Shown one piece after another: positions 1-8,788 of a stretch of DNA of 32,121 nucleotides. This DNA comes from Clostridiales bacterium UBA1389 (GTDB lineage: Bacteria > Bacillota > Clostridia > Oscillospirales > CAG-382). Under the pieces are notes generated by a model, which saw nothing but the letters and a program-made list of their open reading frames with translations, had not been told where the DNA came from and made no database searches. Position 1 is the stretch's first letter; each line of letters begins with the position of its first letter. The stretch lies in the NCBI GenBank assembly GCA_002305335.1, contig DBQR01000026.1:1-32121 (forward strand). Reading direction: 5' to 3'. Position numbers and translations under genes: made by a program.

Positions 1-29
1 CAGGCGGGTTACAATCCCTTCAGCTCGGC

Positions 30-67
30 TTTGCCTTGCCACCTCCCTTTGCACAAGGGAGGCAAAT
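30..67. repeat. Intergenic hairpin repeat (CCTCCCTT stem)
   Basis: CCTCCCTT (42-49) pairs perfectly with AAGGGAGG (55-62) across a 5-nt loop, and flanking TTGCC/GGCAA can extend the stem. Hairpins of this kind recur between genes in many Clostridia (general knowledge). The window edge sequence CAGGCGGG (1-8) matches the end of the repeat copy at 26341-26350, so the window may open inside a longer repeat. No gene is seen in 1-188. Confidence 0.55.
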
Positions 68-140
68 TTGCGGTTTACCTTAATATATCTGAATTATACA
101 ACATCTAACCCCCTAAGGTTGTTTCTGTCGGGTCAATATG

Positions 141-173
141 AAAAAGGCGTCCCGGATTAACGGAACGCCTTTA
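141..173 (-). terminator. Rho-independent terminator of the lipoprotein gene
   Basis: Read on the minus strand, AAAGGCGT and ACGCCTTT form a stem closed by CC/GG pairs around a short AT-rich loop, followed by a T run. It lies 16 nt beyond the stop of the minus-strand lipoprotein gene. No other gene reads into it from that side. Confidence 0.8.
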
Positions 174-188
174 TTATATCGCTAAGAT

Positions 189-1700
189 TTAATCGAGATT
201 CTGGAAGGTATCGATAAGGGTTTCTATCTGGGCTTCAACCGATGACTTCATTCCGCCGAAGGTGGAAGCAAAGATGTTGGAGGTTGCTTTGGCGCAGGTT
301 GTGATAAGGGTGGGCAGGGAGCCGAAATTGTAGATTGTGGCCATTTCGTAAACCCGATTGTTAAAGATAATGTCAAGGGCGAATTCACCTTCTTCGTCAG
401 TTATCTTACGTCCCTTAAGCACATAGTCGTAATAAGCTCTTCTAAGGGTGTCGGTGGAGGTGGCGGCAAGAGCTTCTGCAACCGCTGCGGATTCATCCGC
501 GTCATACACGTTGGTATGTATGCAGATGCAGGAGGAAAGGATTGCCGAAACGATATTGTAATATTCGTCCTGTGTTTCGTCAAACTTCGGGGTGGGAAGT
601 ATGCCGTAGGGAGTTTCGTAGTCTAAAAGCTCGTTAAGGTCAACAATGGCAAGGGTTCTGAACAAAGCCCTGTTTTCACCCGTGGCGGCGGAGGCGGCGT
701 GATACACGTCCCTGTACTGAGTACCGGTGACGGCATAGCTTTCAATGTTTATGGAAGCGGTGCGGTCGTTGTATATCTGCCTTATTTTTTCAACCACATC
801 AATCGCTCTCTGGGTATCGGCGGCTATTTCGGGGAGGTCGTCGCCGTCCTTCCTGGTAAGCCTTTCGCCGGACCCGATGAACATGGTGGTGGTATAGTTT
901 TCGTTAATGAACAGTCCCCATGTATCCATAAAGGTCATTCCGTCCTGACCGTCGGTGTCGAAGGTTACCAGTCTGGCGTTCCTGTACAGCGCGTCAAAGG
1001 TCCATTCGTTGTCTTTGAGCAGCTGGTAGGGGTCCTCGACGGTGGAGTTCTGTTCCACAAGCTTCTTGTTGAAAACAATGGCGTGGGTGCAGTCGAAGGT
1101 TAAAAGGGAAAAGTCGCCGGTGGAAAAGTAAAGCTTGTTGGCAATGGAAAGGTCGCTGTTTGCCCTCTGGTCCCAGTAGGGTTCTTCAAGCTGAATAATA
1201 TCGGAAAATTCATACAGGTTATACAGATAACCTTCCTGAGCAAGGGTTGCGGCTGCCGGCATATAGGGCATTATAATATCATACTGACCGTCCACCATGG
1301 CGTCGGTACGGGCGTCGGCAAGCACGTCGTCCACCCGGACTTCAGTAAGTTTGCAGTTTAATAGTTCCTCAACAATCTGGTTTCTCGTTTCAATGGCGGT
1401 ATTTATAACTTCCGGGTTTGAGTCATGGTACATAATCTCAACGGATTTATACCTGTCTCTGTAGTCGCCGTAAACAAGAATTTTTATTTCTCTTTCATCG
1501 AGATTAAAACCCCTCAGATGGGAATAGGGGTCTGTGCTGGTTTCATCCGAAATATCGCTCTGTGTTTGGCTGGTGGTGTCTTGCGATGCTTGTGACTGGG
1601 TTGACTGGTCTTTGCTTTGGTCGTTTTTGTCATCGCCGCAGGCGGCAAGACCGACGAGAATAAACACTGCAACAAGTACTAATGCCAGTATTTTTTTCAT
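189..1700 (-). CDS. Extracellular solute-binding lipoprotein (orphan)
   Basis: This 503-residue protein has a signal peptide and lipobox (Cys21 in the context GLAAC), then a Ser/Gln/Asp-rich linker (residues 22-60), then a globular domain. The tone of that domain (ILVYGDYRDRY, IVEELLNCKL, IIMPYMPAAATLAQEGYLYNL) resembles the extracellular solute-binding proteins of Clostridia that serve ABC importers. I place it in that broad class but do not recognise a ligand. The start is the second ATG (1700): AAAAGGAG lies 8 nt before it, against only 2 nt before the upstream ATG at 1706. No permease or ATPase is adjacent; the neighbour across the divergent promoter region is the phoH operon. It may work with a remote transporter or act as a sensor. 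A 22-bp palindrome in its promoter suggests dedicated repression or activation. Confidence 0.75.
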   Translation of the reverse strand: MKKILALVLVAVFILVGLAACGDDKNDQSKDQSTQSQASQDTTSQTQSDISDETSTDPYSHLRGFNLDEREIKILVYGDYRDRYKSVEIMYHDSNPEVINTAIETRNQIVEELLNCKLTEVRVDDVLADARTDAMVDGQYDIIMPYMPAAATLAQEGYLYNLYEFSDIIQLEEPYWDQRANSDLSIANKLYFSTGDFSLLTFDCTHAIVFNKKLVEQNSTVEDPYQLLKDNEWTFDALYRNARLVTFDTDGQDGMTFMDTWGLFINENYTTTMFIGSGERLTRKDGDDLPEIAADTQRAIDVVEKIRQIYNDRTASINIESYAVTGTQYRDVYHAASAATGENRALFRTLAIVDLNELLDYETPYGILPTPKFDETQDEYYNIVSAILSSCICIHTNVYDADESAAVAEALAATSTDTLRRAYYDYVLKGRKITDEEGEFALDIIFNNRVYEMATIYNFGSLPTLITTCAKATSNIFASTFGGMKSSVEAQIETLIDTFQNLD

Positions 1701-1726
1701 AAGCATTTCTCCTTTTAATATGTTAC

Positions 1727-1764
1727 TTTATGCTAATATTAGCATAAATAAATTTTATTGTCAA
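1727..1764 (-). promoter_or_regulatory. Sigma-A promoter overlapped by a 22-bp perfect palindrome
   Basis: On the minus strand the -35 is TTGACA (1764-1759), the spacer is 17 nt and the -10 is TAATAT (1741-1736). A perfect 22-bp palindrome (1727-1748, core TGCTAATATTAGCA) covers the -10 and the probable start point, 27 nt before the lipoprotein ATG. A dimeric regulator bound there would block initiation. Operator function is inferred from symmetry and position. Confidence 0.75.
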
Positions 1765-1823
1765 GATGATTATTATATGGTGCGGCAAATGCGTAACATT
1801 TGAAAAATATCACGAAAATATTG

Positions 1824-1852
1824 TGTACATTTGGTTATTTGTATGGTATAAT
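1824..1852 (+). promoter_or_regulatory. Extended -10 promoter of the phoH operon
   Basis: TATAAT (1847-1852) is preceded by TGG (1844-1846), an extended -10 element. The best -35 with 17-nt spacing is TGTACA (1824-1829), a weak match that an extended -10 tolerates. GGAGG (1872-1876) follows 5 nt before the phoH ATG. Confidence 0.75.
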
Positions 1853-1881
1853 CAGCATGAAAAATATTTGCGGAGGGATTT

Positions 1882-2886
1882 ATGGCGGATATTTATCAAA
1901 GAAAAGTGGAAAATTTGAATATAGACTTCATGCTTAAGCTGTTCGGCACCCTTGACGGCAACGCCGACATCCTTGAAAAAGCCTTTAATGTGAGGATTTC
2001 CATTTCCGAAGGGGAGCTGAGCATTTCCGGCGAATCCGAAAATAACGTGGCAATGGCTTACGAAGCGGTGTATCAGCTGGAAAAGCTGTCCCGGCTTCAG
2101 GATGCCATAGAGGAAAACACCGTCAACTACGTCATTTCAATGATTCGGGAAAACCGTTCCGACGAGCTTTCGGTAATGTACGACGACTGTATTTGCCTCA
2201 CCAACAAGGGAAAACCCATAAAGGCAAAAACCGTAGGCCAGCAGAAGTATGTGGAAGCGATAAAGAAAAACACCGTAACCTTCGGCGTCGGTCCTGCGGG
2301 GACGGGGAAAACCTTTCTTGCTGTGGCAATGGCGGTAACCGCCTTAAAGCAAAAGCAGATTTCCCGTATTATCCTGACCCGCCCCGCCGTGGAGGCAGGG
2401 GAAAAGCTGGGCTTTTTACCCGGCGACCTGCAGCAGAAAATCAACCCCTATCTCCGACCCCTCTACGATGCCTTGGGGGAAATGTTGGGGCATGAATCCT
2501 TTACAAGATTTATGGAAAAGAATATAATCGAAATCGCCCCCCTTGCCTATATGCGGGGACGCACCCTTGACGATTCCTTTATTATCCTTGACGAGGGACA
2601 GAACACCACCCCCGAACAGATGAAAATGTTTTTAACCCGCCTTGGAAACAATTCAAAGGCCATAGTCACCGGCGATATCACCCAGATCGACCTTCCATTT
2701 ATAAAAAAAAGCGGAATGATTGAGGCTATTGGCATTCTTGACGATATTGAGGGCATTGCCATCTTCCGCTTTACCCATAAGGACGTGGTTCGCCATCCGC
2801 TGGTACAGAAAATTGTCTTGGCATACGAAAAGAAAGCAAAAACCGAACGCCCTTCAGGCAGGGTATTCAAAAGGAAACAGGAATGA
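1882..2886 (+). CDS. phoH: PhoH-family ATPase
   Basis: This 334-residue protein has full-length PhoH/YbeZ architecture: an N-terminal KH-like segment (about 15-70), then a P-loop ATPase. Walker A is GPAGTGKT (137-144), followed by TRPAVEAGEKLGFLPGDL (166-183, the family signature), Walker B/DEGQ (231-240) and TGD (263-265). The family is an RNA-linked ATPase or helicase that works beside the YbeY endoribonuclease in rRNA and ribosome metabolism. It is the first gene of a five-gene operon; its stop overlaps the ybeY start by ATGA (2883-2886), implying translational coupling. Start is supported by GGAGG. In other Firmicutes extra genes (pgpH, dgkA, cdd) often lie between ybeY and era; here the set is compact. 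Confidence 0.96.
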   Translation: MADIYQRKVENLNIDFMLKLFGTLDGNADILEKAFNVRISISEGELSISGESENNVAMAYEAVYQLEKLSRLQDAIEENTVNYVISMIRENRSDELSVMYDDCICLTNKGKPIKAKTVGQQKYVEAIKKNTVTFGVGPAGTGKTFLAVAMAVTALKQKQISRIILTRPAVEAGEKLGFLPGDLQQKINPYLRPLYDALGEMLGHESFTRFMEKNIIEIAPLAYMRGRTLDDSFIILDEGQNTTPEQMKMFLTRLGNNSKAIVTGDITQIDLPFIKKSGMIEAIGILDDIEGIAIFRFTHKDVVRHPLVQKIVLAYEKKAKTERPSGRVFKRKQE

Positions 2887-3338
2887 CAAAGGTTTATTTT
2901 ACCAACTTAACCAAAAATAAATTGGACAAAACCGTTTTGACGGATATGAAAAGGTGTATTCAGAAAACGGTGACCACACTTTACCCCAAAACAAGTTTCG
3001 AAGTATCCCTCACCCTCTGCGACAATGCATATATAAAGGAACTTAACGCCGAATACCGGGGAATCGATAGGGAAACCGACGTTTTGTCCTTTCCCATCTG
3101 CGACTTTGATATTCCGAAAGGCCCCAAAACCCTTGGGGATATTGTAATCTCAATCGAAAAAGCCACCTCCCAGGCGGAAGAGTACGGCCATTCCCTAAAA
3201 CGGGAACTCTGCTTTTTATGCGTCCATTCCACACTGCATCTTTTGGGGATAAACCATGAAGATGATGAGGAGTCAAGGAAAAAGATGGAGGATATGCAGG
3301 AGGAAATACTAAATTCGCTGGGAATTGTAAGGGAATGA
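2883..3338 (+). CDS. ybeY: Endoribonuclease YbeY
   Basis: This 151-residue protein is of normal length for the family. The zinc motif H-x3-H-x5-H is intact as His115, His119 and His125 (HSTLHLLGINH), and the conserved YRGIDRETDVLSFP segment (58-71) with Arg59 is present. YbeY is a single-strand metallo-endoribonuclease needed for 16S rRNA 3' maturation and ribosome quality control, and its partners in other bacteria are PhoH/YbeZ and Era, both encoded beside it here. It overlaps phoH by 4 nt and ends 4 nt before era. Confidence 0.96.
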   Translation: MTKVYFTNLTKNKLDKTVLTDMKRCIQKTVTTLYPKTSFEVSLTLCDNAYIKELNAEYRGIDRETDVLSFPICDFDIPKGPKTLGDIVISIEKATSQAEEYGHSLKRELCFLCVHSTLHLLGINHEDDEESRKKMEDMQEEILNSLGIVRE

Positions 3339-3342
3339 ATTT

Positions 3343-4230
3343 ATGGAAACAAAAAGCGTATTTATAATGATATCCGGCCGTCCCAACGTGGGGAAGTCAA
3401 CCCTGATTAATTCCCTTGTTGGGCAGAAGGTGGCCATCGTTTCGAAAAAGCCCCAGACTACACGAAACCGCATAACCGGCATCGTAACCGAGGGGGAAAA
3501 CCAGTTTGTGTTTATCGATACCCCCGGATTGCACAAGCCCAAAAATCTCCTTGGTGAATATATGATGAAATCGGTGGGGGTTGCTTCCGAGGACGCGGAC
3601 GTGATTATGTTTGTGGTGGACGCTTCGGTGCCCCTTAACAATTCCGAAAGGAAAGCCCTTGAGAATTATTCGAAATCGGGGAAGCGGCGGATTTTGATAA
3701 TCAACAAGGTTGACATAACCGACAAAACCGAAATATTGAAGTATATTACGGAAATTTCGTCAAAATACGACTTTGACAGCATTATCCCCATTTCCGCCCT
3801 TACCGGGGACGGAATCGGTATCGTCTGGGAGGAAATCAAAAAATACCTTATCCCCTCCCCCCATTTCTTTCCCGCCGACCAGTACACCGACCAGCCCGAA
3901 AAGAACATCGCTTCGGAAATCATAAGGGAAAAAGCTCTCCGGCTTACCGAGGACGAAATCCCCCACGGCATAGCCGTAACCATTGAGGAATTTACCGAAA
4001 AGAAGGAAGTTATTGTCATTAGAGCGGAAATGTATCTGGAAAGGCAGGCTCATAAAAAGATAATTATCGGCAAAAACGGGGAAATGCTTAAAAAAATCGG
4101 CACCTACGCAAGGGAGGACCTGGAAAAAATCCTCGGCGCAAGGATTTATCTTGACATCTGGGTTAAGGTAAGGGAAAACTGGCGGGACCAGCCGACCTAT
4201 CTTACCGGACTGGGTTACGGGGAGAAATAA
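3343..4230 (+). CDS. era: GTPase Era
   Basis: This 295-residue protein carries all G motifs: G1 GRPNVGKST (12-20), G2 QTTR (38-41), G3 DTPG (59-62), G4 NKVD (121-124) and G5 SAL (151-153). The C-terminal KH domain has GKNGEMLKKIG (243-253). Era binds the 3' end of 16S rRNA and checks small-subunit maturation. It follows ybeY by 4 nt and precedes recO by 1 nt, so expression is operonic. Confidence 0.97.
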   Translation: METKSVFIMISGRPNVGKSTLINSLVGQKVAIVSKKPQTTRNRITGIVTEGENQFVFIDTPGLHKPKNLLGEYMMKSVGVASEDADVIMFVVDASVPLNNSERKALENYSKSGKRRILIINKVDITDKTEILKYITEISSKYDFDSIIPISALTGDGIGIVWEEIKKYLIPSPHFFPADQYTDQPEKNIASEIIREKALRLTEDEIPHGIAVTIEEFTEKKEVIVIRAEMYLERQAHKKIIIGKNGEMLKKIGTYAREDLEKILGARIYLDIWVKVRENWRDQPTYLTGLGYGEK

Positions 4231-4231
4231 A

Positions 4232-4966
4232 ATGAACCGTACTGTAAACGGTATCGTAATAAGGGAAAAACCCCTTGGCGAAAAGGGTAAGCTTTTATAT
4301 GTCCTTACCCAGTACGAAGGGGTTATTGCGGTAAAAGCGACGGGGGCGAAAAATATTTCCGCTTCCTACCTTAAGTCCGCCCAGCTTTTCGCATATTCCG
4401 AACTGAATATCTACGACAAAAACAAGCATTTCACCCTTACGGAAGCAAAGCTTATCGAATCCTTCTATGATTTAAGGAAGGATGTTTCCGACTTTGCCCT
4501 TGCTTCCTACATATGCGAACTTGCCCTGCTTACCGCCGTACCCTCCGACGACGGCATATTACGCCTTGTGTTAAACTGCCTTTACGCTCTTTCTAAAAAT
4601 TTATCGGGCAGGGATACAATAAAAGCCGTATTCGAATACCGGCTTTGCCTGTGCTTAGGGCTTGAGCCCGACTTTTCGGGCTGCACCATCTGCGGCGAAA
4701 AGGGTAATCTGTTTGACTTTGAGGAATCCGCCCTTTTCTGCGCCGAATGCGCCCCGGATGCCGAAAGGTGTATCTCCCTTGACGAAAAAGCCGTGGAGGC
4801 GCTGAATTATCTCAACACCTGCCCGCCGGGAAAGATTTTATCCTTTTCCATAAAGGGCGAACCCGAAGCTGCTTTTTGCAGGTTCTGCGAAGACTATCTT
4901 ATAAATGCGGCGGATCTGAAACCCGCCACACTTGACTATTACAAACAGACGATAAAGGACGACTGA
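4232..4966 (+). CDS. recO: DNA repair protein RecO
   Basis: This 244-residue protein has an N-terminal OB fold (about 1-80) and a helical C-terminal domain containing a four-cysteine zinc site (Cys151, Cys154, Cys170, Cys173), as in Gram-positive and Deinococcus RecO. RecO loads RecA onto SSB-covered gaps in the RecFOR pathway. GGGGAG before the ATG serves as ribosome binding site. The stop TGA shares its A with the mutS2 ATG (TGATG), typical of coupled translation. Placement after era is a common Firmicutes arrangement. Confidence 0.95.
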   Translation: MNRTVNGIVIREKPLGEKGKLLYVLTQYEGVIAVKATGAKNISASYLKSAQLFAYSELNIYDKNKHFTLTEAKLIESFYDLRKDVSDFALASYICELALLTAVPSDDGILRLVLNCLYALSKNLSGRDTIKAVFEYRLCLCLGLEPDFSGCTICGEKGNLFDFEESALFCAECAPDAERCISLDEKAVEALNYLNTCPPGKILSFSIKGEPEAAFCRFCEDYLINAADLKPATLDYYKQTIKDD

Positions 4967-7332
4967 TGGAATATACAGCTAAAGCTATACGGATTCTTGA
5001 ATTTGATAAAGTTATAGAACAGCTTTCCGCCTTTGTCCGCACCGAAAGCGGAAAAGAGGCGGCAGGGGAGCTTTTGCCCTCCCCCGACGGGGTTATCGTA
5101 AAACGCCGCCTTGCCGAAACCGCCAAGGCAAAGGAGCTTATCGCCAAAAACTCGATGCCATCCTTCGGCAGCGGCAGAAACGTGCTAATGTCGGTGGACA
5201 GAGCCATGAAGGGGTCAACCCTTACCCCGGGAGAGCTTTTGAATATCGGAAATCTGTTAAGAAATTCCTCCTCATTGCTGAATTATCCCCCGAAAAATTT
5301 TGATTTAGGGGAGCTGGAATGCTATTTTTCGGCTATCCGTCTCGACAAGCACCTGGAAAGGGCTATAAGCGACGCCATAGTGGCGGAGGATTTCATTGCC
5401 GACGCCGCTTCCGACAACCTCTACCGCATAAGGCGGGAGATGAGAAAATGCGAATCCGATATCCGGGACACCCTTTCAAAATACACCTCCGGTTCCTACT
5501 CAAAGTACCTGCAGGAAAACATAGTCACCCAGCGGAACGGGAGATATGTTGTCCCCGTCAGGGCGGAATATAAAAACGAAATAAAGGGTCTGGTTCACGA
5601 CACCTCCTCTTCCGGAGCGACGCTGTTTATAGAGCCCCTGGCGGTGCTGGAGGGGAACAATAAATTAAGGGAATTAAAGAGCGCGGAAGCCGGGGAAATC
5701 GAAAAAATCCTTTACGAACTTTCGGTTATGGTGGCTAAGGATGCGGATATCATCACCGCAAACTACAACTGCATAAGGGATTTGTCGCTGATTTTCGGAA
5801 AAGCCGACTATTCCTTTGAAATAAGGGGAATTTCACCCACCATTAATGAAAACAGTCAGACAATTAAACTTATAAACGCCCGCCACCCCCTTCTTGATAA
5901 GGAAAAAGTGGTACCCATTTCGGTTACCTTGGGGGGAAAGAAGGACGGGATTTTAGTCATAACCGGCCCCAACACCGGCGGTAAAACCGTAACGCTGAAA
6001 ACCATAGGCCTTATGTCGCTGATGGCTCAGGCGGGGCTGGAAGTCCCCTGCGACTTCGGCACGGCTTTGCCCGTGTTTGACGAGGTTCTCCCCGACATAG
6101 GGGACGAACAGTCAATCGAGCAGTCCCTTTCCACCTTTTCGGCTCATATGACGAATATCGTGGGAATAATACAGAATTCCTCAAATAAATCCCTGGTGCT
6201 GTTTGACGAACTGGGAGCGGGCACCGACCCCACCGAGGGGGCTGCCCTGGCGGTGGCAATCCTTGAGGATATGAAGCGTATCGGGGCAACGGTGGCGGCC
6301 ACCACCCACTACGCCGAGCTTAAAACCTATGCCCTTGAATCGGAGGGGGTAATGAACGCCTCCTGCGAATTCGACGTGGAAACCCTCCGCCCCACCTACC
6401 GCCTTGTCACCGGATTACCCGGAAAGTCCAACGCCTTTGCCATCGCTTTAAGGTTGGGGCTCCCCGAAGGCATTATCCAACGGGCAAAGTCGGTTATGGG
6501 GGAGGAAAACATCCGCTTCGAGGATGTGCTGTCCCGGCTTGAGGAAACCCAGAACCGTCTTTCAAAGGAGAAAGAGCATATAGAAAAACTCCGCCGGGAA
6601 GCGGAGGAAAAGCTGAAAGCAGCCAACGAATATAAGGAAAAAACCCAGAAGGACGCCCTGAAGGAGGCGGAAAGGGCAAAGGAACAGGCAAACCGGATTC
6701 TTGCCCAGGCAAAGGCCTCCAGCGACTATATATTCGGAGAACTCAACAAGCTGAAGCGGGAGGCGGAAAAGGAAAAGAAGTTCGACAATTTCGAGCTTGC
6801 CCGCAGCGCCATCCGGGAACAGCTTAAAAAGGCGGATAACGCCGGTGTCGAGGAAGCCGAAAACGAGGAATATATCCCCCCCAGACCCTTCCGCATCGGG
6901 GATGAGGTGATTATAGCCGGAATAAACAAAAAGGGCTATATCCAGGCCATTGACGGGGAAAACGCCACCGTCAAAGCGGGGATTATAACCACCAAGGTTA
7001 AAATTGCCGACCTTCGTCTTGTGGAGGAAAAACCGAAACAGGATAATAAATCCCAGGCGGTTTACCACCGTCCGGCGGAGGCGGTTAAAAATGAGGTTGA
7101 CGTAAGGGGTCTGACCGGCGACGACGCTTATTTTGTCATCGACAAGTACCTTGACGCCGCCATGTTAGCGGGTTACCGCAGTGTTTCCATAATCCACGGC
7201 AAAGGTACCGGAGCCCTTCGCACCGCCGTCTGGGAGCATTTAAAGCACGACAAACGGGTCAGGTCCTACCGTTCGGGACGCTACGGCGAAGGAGACACCG
7301 GGGTCACGATTGTAGAACTGAAAACAGACTAA
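4966..7332 (+). CDS. mutS2: Endonuclease MutS2 (recombination/ribosome rescue ATPase)
   Basis: This 788-residue protein is full length. Its MutS-type clamp and ATPase domains have Walker A GPNTGGKT (334-341) and Walker B FDELGAGTDPTEG (413-425). A long coiled coil (about 515-630) follows, then the C-terminal Smr nuclease domain with VDVRG (711-715) and HGKGTG (744-749). The N-terminal mismatch-recognition domain of MutS is absent, as expected for MutS2. The family suppresses homologous recombination and, in Bacillus, acts on collided ribosomes. Last gene of the phoH operon. No terminator follows: its stop overlaps the stop of the opposing permease gene, so its transcript must run into that gene antisense. 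Confidence 0.96.
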   Translation: MEYTAKAIRILEFDKVIEQLSAFVRTESGKEAAGELLPSPDGVIVKRRLAETAKAKELIAKNSMPSFGSGRNVLMSVDRAMKGSTLTPGELLNIGNLLRNSSSLLNYPPKNFDLGELECYFSAIRLDKHLERAISDAIVAEDFIADAASDNLYRIRREMRKCESDIRDTLSKYTSGSYSKYLQENIVTQRNGRYVVPVRAEYKNEIKGLVHDTSSSGATLFIEPLAVLEGNNKLRELKSAEAGEIEKILYELSVMVAKDADIITANYNCIRDLSLIFGKADYSFEIRGISPTINENSQTIKLINARHPLLDKEKVVPISVTLGGKKDGILVITGPNTGGKTVTLKTIGLMSLMAQAGLEVPCDFGTALPVFDEVLPDIGDEQSIEQSLSTFSAHMTNIVGIIQNSSNKSLVLFDELGAGTDPTEGAALAVAILEDMKRIGATVAATTHYAELKTYALESEGVMNASCEFDVETLRPTYRLVTGLPGKSNAFAIALRLGLPEGIIQRAKSVMGEENIRFEDVLSRLEETQNRLSKEKEHIEKLRREAEEKLKAANEYKEKTQKDALKEAERAKEQANRILAQAKASSDYIFGELNKLKREAEKEKKFDNFELARSAIREQLKKADNAGVEEAENEEYIPPRPFRIGDEVIIAGINKKGYIQAIDGENATVKAGIITTKVKIADLRLVEEKPKQDNKSQAVYHRPAEAVKNEVDVRGLTGDDAYFVIDKYLDAAMLAGYRSVSIIHGKGTGALRTAVWEHLKHDKRVRSYRSGRYGEGDTGVTIVELKTD

Positions 7333-8633
7333 AAAGCCAGCGTAAGCCAAAGACCGGCTAAAGCGGCAAACAAAGCGGGGAGTGAAATCAATGCGCCGTA
7401 TTTTACGAAAGACGCAAAGCTGAATTTCACTTCCTGTTTTTTTAATATGTTTGACCACATTATCCCCGCCAAAGCCCCGATGGGGGTAAGGAACGCCCCT
7501 ATGTTTGAGCCGATAATAGTGGCATATGTGGCGGGCAGAGCCGTCTGGGGGAAGGTCTCCAAAAAGGAGCAGAACAGCACGCTCATGGGGATATTGTTAA
7601 TGGCATTGGACGCTAAAAAAGAGGAAATCCCAAACTTCAGAACAGGTTGGGTTGAACCTAAGCTTTCCCCGACAAGCTTTGTAATCCCGCTCTGGTCAAG
7701 GGACTGGACAATTATAAACATTGACAAAACAAAGGGGACAAGCTGCCAGGGTGAACGCTTAAGGCTTTCGGACACTATTGTCCTATTAGTTTTGCGGACT
7801 GCCGATATTACCGAAGTGGAAAGGGCAAGACTTAGTGCGGAAACAAAGGAAATAAGCCACATTTCCCACCCGGTATAGGAGGATACGGCAAGGAGTATTG
7901 TGCATACGCCGAGATGAACAAGGCCGTTCACAAGCAGGGTTTTGTCCTTTATTGAAACATCTTTATAAACCGGTTTAATGCTTTGGGAAAGGGATTTTTT
8001 AAATATCAGAAGCAGCATCAGCAATGACACGCTGGCCGCAAAGACCGTAGGCAAAAACATTACCTTTACATACTCGAAAAAGCCGATACCCGAAAAGGAG
8101 GCAAGATAAATATTGGTGGGGTTGCCGATGATTAGTGCCATGCTCCAGGTGTTTGCCGCCACAAATTCCGCCACCAGATAGGGAAGGGGATTTATTTTGG
8201 CGTTCTTGGAAAAATAGCAGATAAATGGGGTAAAGGTTAAAATAATTATATCGTTTGAGGTAAAAACCGTAAGGAACGACACAGTTAAGTAAAGGAAGAC
8301 AAAAATTTTAACCTGGCTTGTCTTTGCCAGACGCAGCGTCTTTTCGGCAAGATAGGAGAAAAAGCCGGTTTCGTCAAGATAAATCGACAAAAAGGTCATG
8401 GAAATAAACAAAACAAGAATCTTAATCGGGTTTACCGCATTTTCGGCCGCAAGGGCGGATGCCAGCCTTTTTATATCGCATTTTCCCGCAATTATAAGGA
8501 CAATTCCCCCCAAAAGAGGGAAAAACCAGTAGGATTCAACCTTGATTTTACCGAACTTAAGCCAGGGTTTGAAAATAACTCCTATAATCATGGCAAGGCA
8601 GGAGGTTATTCCGATTTCCGCCGTCAAGAGCAT
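7329..8633 (-). CDS. ArsB/CitM (ion transporter) superfamily permease
   Basis: This 434-residue integral membrane protein has about 11-12 hydrophobic segments. It shows paired ion-transporter motifs in the two halves: TSNDIIILTFTPF (125-137) with NTWSMALIIGNPTN (161-174), and SNAINNIPMSVL (342-353) with GSNIGAFLTPIGALAGI (375-391). The latter are close to ArsB (arsenite efflux) signatures, but no arsR, arsC or arsA lies nearby, so the substrate (arsenite, another anion or a dicarboxylate) is open. Start at 8633 is served by AGAGG on the minus strand. Its last 4 nt overlap mutS2 tail to tail. Confidence 0.82.
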   Translation of the reverse strand: MLLTAEIGITSCLAMIIGVIFKPWLKFGKIKVESYWFFPLLGGIVLIIAGKCDIKRLASALAAENAVNPIKILVLFISMTFLSIYLDETGFFSYLAEKTLRLAKTSQVKIFVFLYLTVSFLTVFTSNDIIILTFTPFICYFSKNAKINPLPYLVAEFVAANTWSMALIIGNPTNIYLASFSGIGFFEYVKVMFLPTVFAASVSLLMLLLIFKKSLSQSIKPVYKDVSIKDKTLLVNGLVHLGVCTILLAVSSYTGWEMWLISFVSALSLALSTSVISAVRKTNRTIVSESLKRSPWQLVPFVLSMFIIVQSLDQSGITKLVGESLGSTQPVLKFGISSFLASNAINNIPMSVLFCSFLETFPQTALPATYATIIGSNIGAFLTPIGALAGIMWSNILKKQEVKFSFASFVKYGALISLPALFAALAGLWLTLAF

Positions 8634-8671
8634 ATATTTGCGCCTCTGTTTCAGTTATTCAAAACGGAATG

Positions 8672-8699
8672 ATTATAGCACAAATACATATAAAAACAA
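8672..8699 (-). promoter_or_regulatory. Promoter of the ArsB/CitM-like permease
   Basis: On the minus strand TATAAT (8677-8672) is preceded by TGC, an extended -10. TTGTTT (8699-8694) lies 16 nt upstream as a weak -35. The gene starts about 39 nt downstream of the -10. Confidence 0.75.
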
Positions 8700-8714
8700 T
8701 GGGTTTTTTTCATA

Positions 8715-8758
8715 AATCCGAAGGTCCGGATTGACATCTTTTAATGATTATGTATAAT
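8715..8758 (+). promoter_or_regulatory. Promoter of the ADP-ribosylglycohydrolase lipoprotein, with an inverted repeat at the -35
   Basis: TTGACA (8731-8736), 16-nt spacer, TATAAT (8753-8758). AATCCG (8715-8720) and CGGATT (8727-8732) form a 6-bp inverted repeat that runs into the -35, a plausible operator. The promoter rules out the upstream ATG at 8744, which lies before the expected start point, and supports ATG 8789. Confidence 0.8.
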
Positions 8759-8788
8759 AAACTTATAAACCATAACGGGGGTAATTTC

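Noticed and set aside
7329..8633. Part of an arsenic-resistance operon
   Set aside because: The motifs are ArsB-like, but no arsR, arsC, arsA or arsD is near and the neighbours are unrelated, so arsenite export is not claimed.
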